A stretch of 19,610 bases of DNA from Methylocystaceae bacterium UBA5192. Lineage in GTDB: Bacteria; Pseudomonadota; Alphaproteobacteria; Rhizobiales; Beijerinckiaceae. A program made the position numbers and the translations under genes. Under the pieces are notes generated by a model. It saw only the letters and a list, made by a program, of their open reading frames with translations. It searched no databases and was not told the origin of the DNA. Location of the stretch: NCBI GenBank assembly GCA_002412985.1, contig DHWC01000124.1, positions 10,243 through 29,852 on the forward strand, written 5' to 3'. This document shows positions 6,710 to 13,664 of the stretch, one piece after another (positions within the stretch are counted from its first letter, which is position 1; every line of letters starts with the position of its first letter).

Positions 6710-7524
6710 TCTCCTGATTGAAGTAAAACGCCTGCGCGGCGCGCGCTTTTTAACAGACGGTTAAAGGCGAAAAAGGCTAGAGAGAAAATAATAAGATCAA
6801 GGATAAAGCCTTGTAACAGGAGATCCCATCTGATCTGATGATCGATCAATACGGCGCGCAGCCCTTCAAACACATATGCGGGCGGCAGCATCCAAGAAAT
6901 GGGCTGTAGCCATATTGGAAGCGCGCTTACGGGGTAATAAACAGCACCTAAAGGTTGCACCAAAAACATCAATGACCAAATCAGATTTTCCGCTCCCGCG
7001 CCAAGTCTGAGCAATAGGCCTGAGACGAATAGGCCTATGCTCCAGGAAAATACGATTAAAACAATAAAGAAGGCCCCAAAGGCGACGCCAAGACTCCAAA
7101 GATTAAAACCGAAAAAAATAATCGCTAGTAAGGTTACAGGCATAACGCCGATCAATAGGCGAATGAGGCTCATGATAATTAATGAGGCGATAAATTCGAT
7201 AGGTCTTAAGGGACTCATCAATATATTTGGAAGATTGCGCGACCACATTTCTTCAATGAATGAAAAACAAAAACCCTGTTGGCCGCGCAACATAATATCC
7301 CAAAGCAATATGGCGCCAATGAGCGTTCCCGCCGCCTGCGCGCCGCCGCCTGGCGCATTGAGCGCTCCAGCTTTAACAAGGTAAGTTTGTAGAAATCCCC
7401 AGGTTAGTAATTGCAGCGCGGGCCAGTAGATCATGTCGAGTATGCGTAATCGAGAAGCGCGCAAAAGATAACTATAACGTAAGACCATTGCGCTGATTCG
7501 TTTAATCGACAGTGAGAAATTCAT
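6706..7524 (-). CDS. ABC-2 type transporter permease
   Basis: A 272-residue integral inner-membrane protein with about six hydrophobic segments (roughly 31-50, 64-80, 111-138, 144-168, 180-205, 238-255). The late segment with PLGAVYYPVSALP and PPAYVFEGLRAVL (191-226) is characteristic of ABC-2 export permeases of the DrrB/NodJ kind. It forms the channel half of an exporter together with the ATPase encoded just before it; the ATPase stop and this ATG overlap by 4 bases, and the same is true with tlyA after it. The substrate is unknown; ABC-2 pairs export lipids, polysaccharides, drugs or antibiotics. No accessory protein is encoded nearby. Confidence 0.88.
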   Translation of the reverse strand: MNFSLSIKRISAMVLRYSYLLRASRLRILDMIYWPALQLLTWGFLQTYLVKAGALNAPGGGAQAAGTLIGAILLWDIMLRGQQGFCFSFIEEMWSRNLPNILMSPLRPIEFIASLIIMSLIRLLIGVMPVTLLAIIFFGFNLWSLGVAFGAFFIVLIVFSWSIGLFVSGLLLRLGAGAENLIWSLMFLVQPLGAVYYPVSALPIWLQPISWMLPPAYVFEGLRAVLIDHQIRWDLLLQGFILDLIIFSLAFFAFNRLLKSARRAGVLLQSGE

Positions 7525-8285
7525 AGCGCTTCAGCCAAACTACGCCCGCGTACGATATCAAGAAACACTTCTTCAAGATTAGCGCGTCCGTAACGCGCAA
7601 CAAGCTTAGTCGGCGAGTCATCATCTACCAATTGACCTGATTTCAACATCAAAACCCGATCGCAGAGACGCTCAACTTCACGCATGTTGTGGGAAGCCAG
7701 CAAAATGGCGCAGTTATGTTTGCGCCGATGTTCTTCAAGGCGCGTGCGCACCCAATCCGCCGTGTCTGGGTCAAGGGAAGCGGTTGGCTCATCTAGAAGA
7801 AGTAACTTTGGGTCATTGAGCAGGGATTTTGCTATTGAGGCCCTTGTTTTTTGTCCCGCTGAAAGCTTTCCTGTTGGCCGATCAAGAAAGGCGTGTAATG
7901 CAAGTTCTTGCGCTAGAGAGTCAATTTTTTCCTCTAAGTGCTCGACATTATAGAGGCGCCCAAAAATTCTTAAATTCTGCCGAACAGTAAGCCGGTAGGG
8001 TAAGTCGACGTAGGGACTTTCAAAGTTCATATATTCAAGAGCTTGATGGCGTTCCAGGGCCATATCATAACCTAACACATGGATTGATCCCTCTGTAGGC
8101 TCGATAAGCCCCATAATCATTCCAATAGTTGTCGTCTTGCCGGCGCCATTGCCGCCAAGGAGTCCTGTAATTGAACCAGTGTTAAGAGAAAAATTGAGGG
8201 GGCCGACGATAGCGCGCGCTTGATAGCTTTTAGATAGATTAGCGACAGAGAGCGCATATTGCGGGGCGGTTGAGGCGGTAAACAT
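7521..8285 (-). CDS. ABC-2 type transporter ATP-binding protein
   Basis: A 254-residue cytoplasmic ATPase that powers the adjacent ABC-2 permease. It has Walker A GGNGAGKT (44-51), signature LSAGQ (141-145), Walker B LLLLDEPT (161-168), D-loop SLD (170-172) and the H-loop His199 (LASHN). The segment where most ABC proteins have the Q-loop glutamine reads EYMNFESPYVDLP (84-96) with no Gln; I believe this is usual in this subfamily, but it should be compared. It ends ATGA-overlapped with the permease, and mutM ends 39 bases upstream, so the whole set is probably one transcript. Confidence 0.92.
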   Translation of the reverse strand: MFTASTAPQYALSVANLSKSYQARAIVGPLNFSLNTGSITGLLGGNGAGKTTTIGMIMGLIEPTEGSIHVLGYDMALERHQALEYMNFESPYVDLPYRLTVRQNLRIFGRLYNVEHLEEKIDSLAQELALHAFLDRPTGKLSAGQKTRASIAKSLLNDPKLLLLDEPTASLDPDTADWVRTRLEEHRRKHNCAILLASHNMREVERLCDRVLMLKSGQLVDDDSPTKLVARYGRANLEEVFLDIVRGRSLAEAL

Positions 8286-8324
8286 GGGCTATTTACGCTG
8301 TCGCGCTCTCCGCTCGCAAGGACA

Positions 8325-9194
8325 TTACTTTTGGCACCCAGAACAATAAAATGTTGAGCGGCCAGACTGGACGATACGGCTTATATTTCTCTTCTTGCCG
8401 CAAGTGTAGCAGGGTTCATTTTCTCGACCATAGACTTTAAACTGATGTTGAAAATAGCCCATGGCGCCATTGGTTTGTCGATGATCGCGCAAAGAAGAGC
8501 CTCCAGCGGAAATAGCCTTTTCGAGCACGTTTTTAATGGTTTTTGATAAGCGCATTAAAGCTACGGCGGGTCTTCCTTGTTGCGTTACTAGATCCCCTCC
8601 TTGGCGTAAGGGCGAGATTCCAGCTTCATGAAGCGCTTCACAGGCATAAATATTTCCAATTCCCGCAATTAAATGCTGATCAAGCAACAATGATTTTACG
8701 GATGTTTTTCGATGATGAAAAGCGCGCGCGAGGAATTTTGCATTGAGAAGGTCGCTCAGCGGCTCAACGCCCAAATGAGAAAAATAAGCATGAGTCATGA
8801 TTTCCGCTGTGGGTATAAGCAGCATGAAACCAAAACGGCGTGGATCGTTGTAAATTATACGTTGACCATTGGAGAGCTGGAAGGCGACATGGTCATGCGT
8901 AATAAGACGATTGCGCGCATGAATAAAATTTCCAAGCATTTCTTCTTCAATACGAAACGAGCCGCTCATGCCAAGGTGCATAATTAGGCTCATTTGATCA
9001 TCTAAATCCGCGAGCAAATATTTAGCCCGCCGCCTCAGGGTTAAGATTTCTCGACCTATAAGTCTGCGCGCAAAATTTTGCGGAAAGGGAAAGCGCAAAT
9101 CCTTGCGTCTCACCTCTACCTGGGCAATTTGGCGGTTAATCATGGCCGGCGCTAGTCCGCGTCGGACAGTTTCTACCTCTGGAAGTTCCGGCAT
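8325..9194 (-). CDS. mutM: Formamidopyrimidine-DNA glycosylase (Fpg/MutM)
   Basis: A 289-residue bifunctional base-excision repair enzyme removing 8-oxoguanine and formamidopyrimidines and nicking the abasic site. All key parts are present: N-terminal MPELPEVETVRRGL with catalytic Pro2 and Glu3, Lys58 (corresponding to Lys57 of the E. coli numbering without Met), the helix-two-turn-helix region (LLDQHLIAGIGNIYACEAL), and the C-terminal zinc finger with Cys262, Cys265, Cys284 and Cys287. The length is normal. It is the first gene of the leftward five-gene operon and is divergent from ubiE with 79 bases between, an arrangement common in alphaproteobacteria. The start is fixed because Pro must follow the initiator Met. 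Confidence 0.97.
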   Translation of the reverse strand: MPELPEVETVRRGLAPAMINRQIAQVEVRRKDLRFPFPQNFARRLIGREILTLRRRAKYLLADLDDQMSLIMHLGMSGSFRIEEEMLGNFIHARNRLITHDHVAFQLSNGQRIIYNDPRRFGFMLLIPTAEIMTHAYFSHLGVEPLSDLLNAKFLARAFHHRKTSVKSLLLDQHLIAGIGNIYACEALHEAGISPLRQGGDLVTQQGRPAVALMRLSKTIKNVLEKAISAGGSSLRDHRQTNGAMGYFQHQFKVYGRENEPCYTCGKKRNISRIVQSGRSTFYCSGCQK

Positions 9195-9273
9195 GATAGT
9201 GAGTTTCCGCCCATAGCCTTCTGTGCGCTGAGAGGTTATACCCCTTTGGTCTTTCTCGTCCTACAGGCAACAA

Positions 9274-10044
9274 ATGACCGATACTTTTTCCAAGCAAGAC
9301 AGTTCAACCCATTTCGGCTATGCCGAGGTGCCGCTGTCGCAAAAACAACATCTTGTCGACGATGTTTTTCATAAGGTCGCGCAGCGTTATGATGTGATGA
9401 ATGACCTGATGTCGGCGGGATTGCATCGACTTTGGAAGGATATTTTAGTCAGTAAGGTTAATGCCCGTCGGCAGAGCGGATTTCGACATCTTGATGTCGC
9501 AGGCGGCACAGGCGACGTAGCCTTCCGGATCGCTAAGCAGGCGTCTGTCGATGCAGAGGTGATCGTTCTTGATATTAACGGCGATATGCTTGAAGTCGGC
9601 CGGGATCGCGCCCGTGAGCGGGGACTTGCAAATAAGGTAGAATTTACGCAAGCCAATGCCGAGTCATTGCCATTTCCTGACCAACATTTTGACGCCTACA
9701 CGATTGCTTTTGGCATCCGTAATGTGCCGCGCATTGATGTCGCCTTAAAAGAGGCGCACCGTGTTTTAAAGCCTGGCGGACGTTTTTTGTGTTTGGAGTT
9801 CTCTCAAGTGACAGCTCCGGGACTTGATAAGATATATGAGGCTTACTCATTTAATGTAATTCCCGCAGTCGGACGGTTTGTTGCAGGGGATGCAGAACCC
9901 TACCGCTATTTAGTTGAATCGATCCGCAAATTTCCAGCCGCGCCGGAATTTGAGCGCATGATCCGAGAAGCGGGTTTCCGTCGCACTGGTTTTGAACGGT
10001 TGACTGGCGGCGTGGTCGCAATTCATTCCGGCTGGAAATACTAA
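9274..10044 (+). CDS. ubiE: Ubiquinone/menaquinone biosynthesis C-methyltransferase UbiE
   Basis: A 256-residue SAM-dependent methyltransferase that puts the C-methyl group on the benzoquinone ring in ubiquinone synthesis (and on demethylmenaquinone where present). Signature regions are RYDVMNDLMSAGLHRLWK (38-55), SAM-binding LDVAGGTGDVAFRI (73-86), acidic-loop LDIN (99-102), FGIRNVPRID (146-155), HRVLKPGGRFLCLEFS (162-177) and YRYLVESIRKFP (210-221). The length matches the family. A short AGG lies about seven bases before the ATG. The ubiB gene follows after 18 bases and is surely co-transcribed; the intergenic 9195-9273 must hold back-to-back promoters for ubiE and mutM. Confidence 0.96.
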   Translation: MTDTFSKQDSSTHFGYAEVPLSQKQHLVDDVFHKVAQRYDVMNDLMSAGLHRLWKDILVSKVNARRQSGFRHLDVAGGTGDVAFRIAKQASVDAEVIVLDINGDMLEVGRDRARERGLANKVEFTQANAESLPFPDQHFDAYTIAFGIRNVPRIDVALKEAHRVLKPGGRFLCLEFSQVTAPGLDKIYEAYSFNVIPAVGRFVAGDAEPYRYLVESIRKFPAAPEFERMIREAGFRRTGFERLTGGVVAIHSGWKY

Positions 10045-10062
10045 TTTTTAGGACGACGACTT

Positions 10063-11619
10063 TTGGCGTTTTTTGGCATTGGCTCTCTGCTTAGATTGGC
10101 GCGCGCGGGCTATATTTTAGCGCGAGAGGGCGTCTTTGTTTCGATCGATCCTCAACTGGCTCCACCCGTTGCGGCCTTGCCTCTTCGTTTGGCGAACTTA
10201 ATTGCACGAACGCAGCGCTCAGATAATGGATTGGCTTTGGTGCGCGCTCTGACGCAAATTGGGCCTTCTTATGTAAAACTAGGACAATTCCTTGCTACCC
10301 GGCCTGATATTGTTGGCGGAGAAATTGCTGACGCCCTGTCTCAATTGCAAGATCGCATGGCCCCCTTCGGACAAGAAGCAGCGATCGCTATTGTTGAAAA
10401 ATCTCTAGGCAAAAAGATCAACAGCCTTTTTGTAGATTTTGGACGGCCTGTCGCCGCTGCTTCTGTTGCGCAAGTTCATCGTGCAACAGTGCTTGACCAG
10501 GGCGTTATTCGAGATGTTGCCGTTAAAGTTTTGCGTCCGGGAATTGAAATTCAGTTTTCACGTAATTTACGAGATATGCATCTGGTTGCGTGGGTTGCTG
10601 AGCGTTGGTCTTCGGAGGCGCGTCGATTACGCTTAATTGAAGTTGTGGATACGCTTGCGCGCAGCGTCAAACTTGAAACGGACTTCCGTCTCGAAGCTGC
10701 AGCGGCTAGTGAATTTTCTGAAAATATCGCTCAGGATCCAGAAATGCGCGCGCCCTATATTGATTGGGATCGCACCGCGCGTGAGGTTCTTACGCTTGAA
10801 TGGATTGAGGGCGTTCCTCTATCAGATCCTAAGCGCGTTGCTGCTGCTGGACATGATTTTAAAACAGTTGGCCGAACGGTCTTACAATCTTTTTTACGCC
10901 AGGCGATGCGGGACGGTTTCTTTCACGCCGACATGCATCAAGGCAATCTTTTTATTGACGCCTCGGGACGTCTTGTGGCGATAGATTTTGGCATTATGGG
11001 CCGATTGGGATTAAAGGAGCGACGTTTTCTTGCAGAAATTTTATATGGATTAATTACGCGTAATTATCGTCGCGTTGCAGAAGTGCATTTTGAGGCAGGC
11101 TATGTGCCTATGACGCATTCAGTTGAAGAATTCTCCCAAGCGTTGCGGGCTATTGGCGAGCCAATGCATACGATCAATGCAACAGATATTTCGATGGCGC
11201 GCGTGCTTACTTTGTTGTTTGAAGTGACGTCTTTATTCGACATGCGAACGCGTACTGAGTTAGTGCTTCTGCAAAGAACAATGGTTGTCGCAGAGGGGGT
11301 TGCGCGTGCATTCGATCCTCAGCTTGATGTATGGAAAACCTGCGATCCCGTAGTTAGAAGCTGGATAGAGGAAAACCTAGGACCAAAGGCTAAGCTTGAA
11401 GATGCTGGCAAAACATTTGCTGATTTAGCGCGTCTTGCGTCGCATTTACCTAAAACATTAACGGCGGCCGAGGTTTCATTAACGCGCATTTCTCAGCATG
11501 GATTTGATCTCTCGCCTGAAGCGCTTAAGGATCTTGCGCAAACAAGGCGAAATTCTGATTATAGACTGATTATTGGCGCAGGGTTTTTGTTGATTTTAGC
11601 CGCCTGGTTATTTCGCTAA
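10063..11619 (+). CDS. ubiB: UbiB: ABC1/ADCK-type kinase-like protein of ubiquinone biosynthesis
   Basis: A 518-residue protein of the ABC1/ADCK/UbiB atypical kinase family, needed for ubiquinone synthesis and thought to use ATPase activity to aid access to membrane-embedded intermediates. Family marks are the KxGQ motif (YVKLGQFLATRPD, Lys72-Gln75), the Ala-rich nucleotide loop AAASVAQVHRA (131-141) replacing the usual glycine loop, Lys155 (VAVKVLRPG), the catalytic loop FFHADMHQGNLF (286-297) and the DFG motif (308-310). One hydrophobic stretch at the C-terminus (about 503-517) anchors it to the inner membrane. The start is a TTG with AGGA (10050-10053) nine bases upstream. coaBC and dut, frequent followers of ubiB in alphaproteobacteria, are absent; folE is convergent, with only 8 bases between stop codons. 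Confidence 0.95.
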   Translation: MAFFGIGSLLRLARAGYILAREGVFVSIDPQLAPPVAALPLRLANLIARTQRSDNGLALVRALTQIGPSYVKLGQFLATRPDIVGGEIADALSQLQDRMAPFGQEAAIAIVEKSLGKKINSLFVDFGRPVAAASVAQVHRATVLDQGVIRDVAVKVLRPGIEIQFSRNLRDMHLVAWVAERWSSEARRLRLIEVVDTLARSVKLETDFRLEAAAASEFSENIAQDPEMRAPYIDWDRTAREVLTLEWIEGVPLSDPKRVAAAGHDFKTVGRTVLQSFLRQAMRDGFFHADMHQGNLFIDASGRLVAIDFGIMGRLGLKERRFLAEILYGLITRNYRRVAEVHFEAGYVPMTHSVEEFSQALRAIGEPMHTINATDISMARVLTLLFEVTSLFDMRTRTELVLLQRTMVVAEGVARAFDPQLDVWKTCDPVVRSWIEENLGPKAKLEDAGKTFADLARLASHLPKTLTAAEVSLTRISQHGFDLSPEALKDLAQTRRNSDYRLIIGAGFLLILAAWLFR

Positions 11620-11627
11620 ATTTATAT

Positions 11628-12200
11628 CTATATACACCGCGTCAATCCAAGAAACTCTTCTCGCGTGCGGGGGTCGTCGCGGATGACGCCAAGCAGTTTG
11701 CTTGTTGTTAGTGAAGTGCCTGGCGTGTTTACGCCGCGCAATGTCATACAATTATGTTCTGCTTCAATTACAACCCCAACTCCTTGGGGCTCAAGAATAT
11801 CTTGAATAGCTGTCGCGATTTCAGCGGTTAGTTTTTCTTGAATTTGCAAGCGGCGGGCAAAGCCATGAACAACGCGCGCAAGCTTTGAGATACCGACAAC
11901 GCGATTGCTTGGCAAATAGCCAACATGCGCCCGTCCGATAACAGGGAGCATATGATGTTCACAAAAACTCACAACACGTATATTTTTTAAAACAACTAGC
12001 TCGTCATAACCGCCAACTTCTTCAAAGGTGCGTTTAAGATAATCGCGCGGATCAACGGCATAGCCGCTAAATAATTCGTGATAAGAGCGTGCAACGCGCG
12101 CCGGCGTATCGCGAAGGCCCTCACGATTAGGATCCTCCCCAGCCCATTCTATCAGCAGTCGAACCGCTGCTTCTGCATCTGCTTGAGTTGGTTTGGCCAT
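11628..12200 (-). CDS. folE: GTP cyclohydrolase I
   Basis: A 190-residue enzyme converting GTP to 7,8-dihydroneopterin triphosphate, the first step of tetrahydrofolate (and queuosine-type pterin) synthesis; it forms a decamer. In the numbering of the longer ORF (GTG at 12209) zinc ligands are Cys83, His86 (SFCEHHMLPV) and Cys154 (EHNCMTLRG), with active-site His85 and His152. DTPARVARSY (35-44) and GLSK-type GISKLARVV (106-114) also match. I prefer the ATG at 12200 to the GTG at 12209, because GGAAGG (minus strand, 12214-12209) sits 8 bases before the ATG but overlaps the GTG. It lies 93 bases after the proline-rich protein gene. Confidence 0.97.
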   Translation of the reverse strand: MAKPTQADAEAAVRLLIEWAGEDPNREGLRDTPARVARSYHELFSGYAVDPRDYLKRTFEEVGGYDELVVLKNIRVVSFCEHHMLPVIGRAHVGYLPSNRVVGISKLARVVHGFARRLQIQEKLTAEIATAIQDILEPQGVGVVIEAEHNCMTLRGVNTPGTSLTTSKLLGVIRDDPRTREEFLGLTRCI

Positions 12201-12273
12201 TGAACGCACCTTCCCGATTAGGGGCTGTGAATATTAAAGCGTTGCATCTCCTGATGCCGACACATCGGCTGCA

Positions 12274-12297
12274 GCAAGAGATTAAGCAAGAGATTAA
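12274..12297. repeat. 12-base tandem duplication over the stop codon of the proline-rich gene
   Basis: GCAAGAGATTAA occurs twice head to tail (12274-12285 and 12286-12297). The second copy contains the TAA stop of the minus-strand gene ending at 12294, so a further in-frame TAA follows four codons later. It looks like a recent slippage duplication. Confidence 0.75.
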
Positions 12298-13376
12298 TTG
12301 CCGCCTAATGCGCCCCGGCCGATATCGGTGATGGAATTCACCGTACGTTTAACGAAGCCAAAGGCGCCGTCATTTTGTGGACTGGGCGGGGGGCTTGGCG
12401 GCGTGTCCGGACCAGCGGCTGGGGTAGTCGTCGCCGGCGCGCGGGCATTAACCGTTTCAGGCTGCGGGGCTATTTTGGGTTTGGCTTTGACAACCTTTGG
12501 TTTGGGCTTGGCTGGCGTAGGGGTTTTGATCTCAGGATTGGCGTTTGCCTGGCTCGTTGGTGTCGGGGCCCTGGTCGGCGCTGGCGGCTCTGTAACGGGC
12601 GTGCTGCTCTGGATCGCCCCTGGCGCAATCGATCGCGCAGGGGCCAACGGGGATGCCGAGAGTGGGGCTGGTTGCGGATCGCTAACGGCCTGACGCCCGG
12701 TGTCTTGAGGCTGTTGTGCTTGAGGGGATTGCGAGGGTGAGTCAGGCATTTTGGGCGCGAGCGCAGCCGTCGGCTCTTGTTGGGTTGGCGCTGACGGACC
12801 CTGTGCAGTAGCGCCAGCGGAAAGGTCTTCTGAATTCGGAGCGGTGTTCGCTATAGATTGCGTCGATTGAGAGGACTGCTCGACCAGATCTGGCGCGGAT
12901 GGCGGTGCGGCGGATTTTGACAGAACCCAGCCAACGCCCCCCAAACCAGAAATAATGATGAGGAGAGAGAGATAGGCTAATTTTCGTCGACGGCTTTCAG
13001 GTACTTCTGGGCTTGTGGCGGAATCGTCAGTCGGGCGGATCGAGCCTGAGACGCGTGGGCGCGTTTCAGATTCCGCCGGCTGTGGGGCGGTTATGGGACG
13101 TGTCGCGGAGAATGAACTTGTCGGCAGGACTGTGGGCGAAACCTCCGGTCCGGAAGCGGTCTGAGCCTGCGCCAGGGACGTTGGGCGGGGAATGGTAAAA
13201 GTTGGGGCGCCGACCTTTAGTTCAGTATCAAAATGAGCCTTAGGCTCGATTTGAGCGTCATTTTCCGTCGGCGCTAAAGGCGGCATCTCGAAAATTGGTT
13301 CAACGCGCTTTTCAATGAGTTCTTTGAACTCATCGAAAGCTGCTTTTAATTCCTTGTTCTCGCCGGACTGGGTCAT
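12294..13376 (-). CDS. Single-pass membrane protein with long proline-rich periplasmic region, function unknown
   Basis: A 360-residue protein with no domain I recognise. Residues 1-130 are hydrophilic and presumably cytoplasmic, beginning with a short charged helix-like stretch (KAAFDEFKELIEKRVEP, 11-27). SRRRKLAYL followed by hydrophobic residues (about 133-152) forms one transmembrane helix with an inside-positive flank. From about 155 to 335 it is a low-complexity Pro/Ala/Gln/Ser/Thr region with a Lys-rich patch (PAKPKPKVVKAKPK) near 290. It ends in a non-repetitive tail (FGFVKRTVNSITDIGRG, about 339-355) that could be an amphipathic helix. The shape resembles envelope-spanning linkers such as TonB- or SPOR-type proteins, but neither terminal domain is present. 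The large plus-strand frames over it are shadows of the G+C-rich repeats. Confidence 0.7.
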   Translation of the reverse strand: MTQSGENKELKAAFDEFKELIEKRVEPIFEMPPLAPTENDAQIEPKAHFDTELKVGAPTFTIPRPTSLAQAQTASGPEVSPTVLPTSSFSATRPITAPQPAESETRPRVSGSIRPTDDSATSPEVPESRRRKLAYLSLLIIISGLGGVGWVLSKSAAPPSAPDLVEQSSQSTQSIANTAPNSEDLSAGATAQGPSAPTQQEPTAALAPKMPDSPSQSPQAQQPQDTGRQAVSDPQPAPLSASPLAPARSIAPGAIQSSTPVTEPPAPTRAPTPTSQANANPEIKTPTPAKPKPKVVKAKPKIAPQPETVNARAPATTTPAAGPDTPPSPPPSPQNDGAFGFVKRTVNSITDIGRGALGGN

Positions 13377-13394
13377 GCTGTCTCGCCTACTGGG

Positions 13395-13413
13395 CGCTGG
13401 GTTTTCCCCAGCG
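13395..13413. repeat. Perfect 7-bp hairpin in the leader of the proline-rich gene
   Basis: CGCTGGG (13395-13401) and CCCAGCG (13407-13413) flank TTTTC. On the minus strand it lies 18 bases before the ATG of the proline-rich gene, close to its ribosome-binding region, with no T-tract after it. It may affect translation or mRNA stability. Confidence 0.35.
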
Positions 13414-13664
13414 TCATCCTTATCTTATTCGCCGGGATAAAACCGGATCTCGTTTATGATAAAATCAAAAAATTGTGGCGGTTATTCGCCAGAGTGAAAG
13501 GATTTCAGCAGTCGAGTCCCGCTTATTAAAGCCTTAAGGGACCACAAGGACTTTTTTCCACTCACTTAAGTTGGAAGAAATGTAAATAAGGCGAATTGCA
13601 TCGGCGGCAATCAATTTTTACACTCCCAATAATCTTTTCTACTCATACTTATATCGGAAAAAGA
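13414..13664. promoter_or_regulatory. Divergent intergenic region between the proline-rich and di-heme peroxidase genes
   Basis: The 288-base gap must contain promoters for both directions. A weak + strand candidate is TTTACA near 13617-13622 with TACTCA 17 bases later. A small inverted repeat TGGCG/CGCCA lies around 13474-13489. No operator for a known redox regulator was recognised. The frame of the peroxidase opens with TTG at 13596, but that part is better read as its 5' leader. Confidence 0.25.

Noticed and set aside
9228..9256. CTGAGAGGTTATACCCCTTT resembles part of a TPP riboswitch core
   Set aside because: The partner elements (5' GGGGTGC arm and the 3' pyrophosphate-sensor arm) are missing, there are only 79 bases between divergent genes, and ubiE and mutM have no link to thiamine.
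12298..12740. Long plus-strand ORFs over the proline-rich gene
   Set aside because: They are glycine/tryptophan-rich translations of the complementary strand of a Pro/Ala-rich repeat region, a common artefact of G+C-rich low complexity; no ribosome-binding sites.
13596..13664. N-terminal extension of the di-heme peroxidase from a TTG start
   Set aside because: The ATG at 13665 has its own ribosome-binding site and begins a standard signal peptide; the extension would bury that signal.
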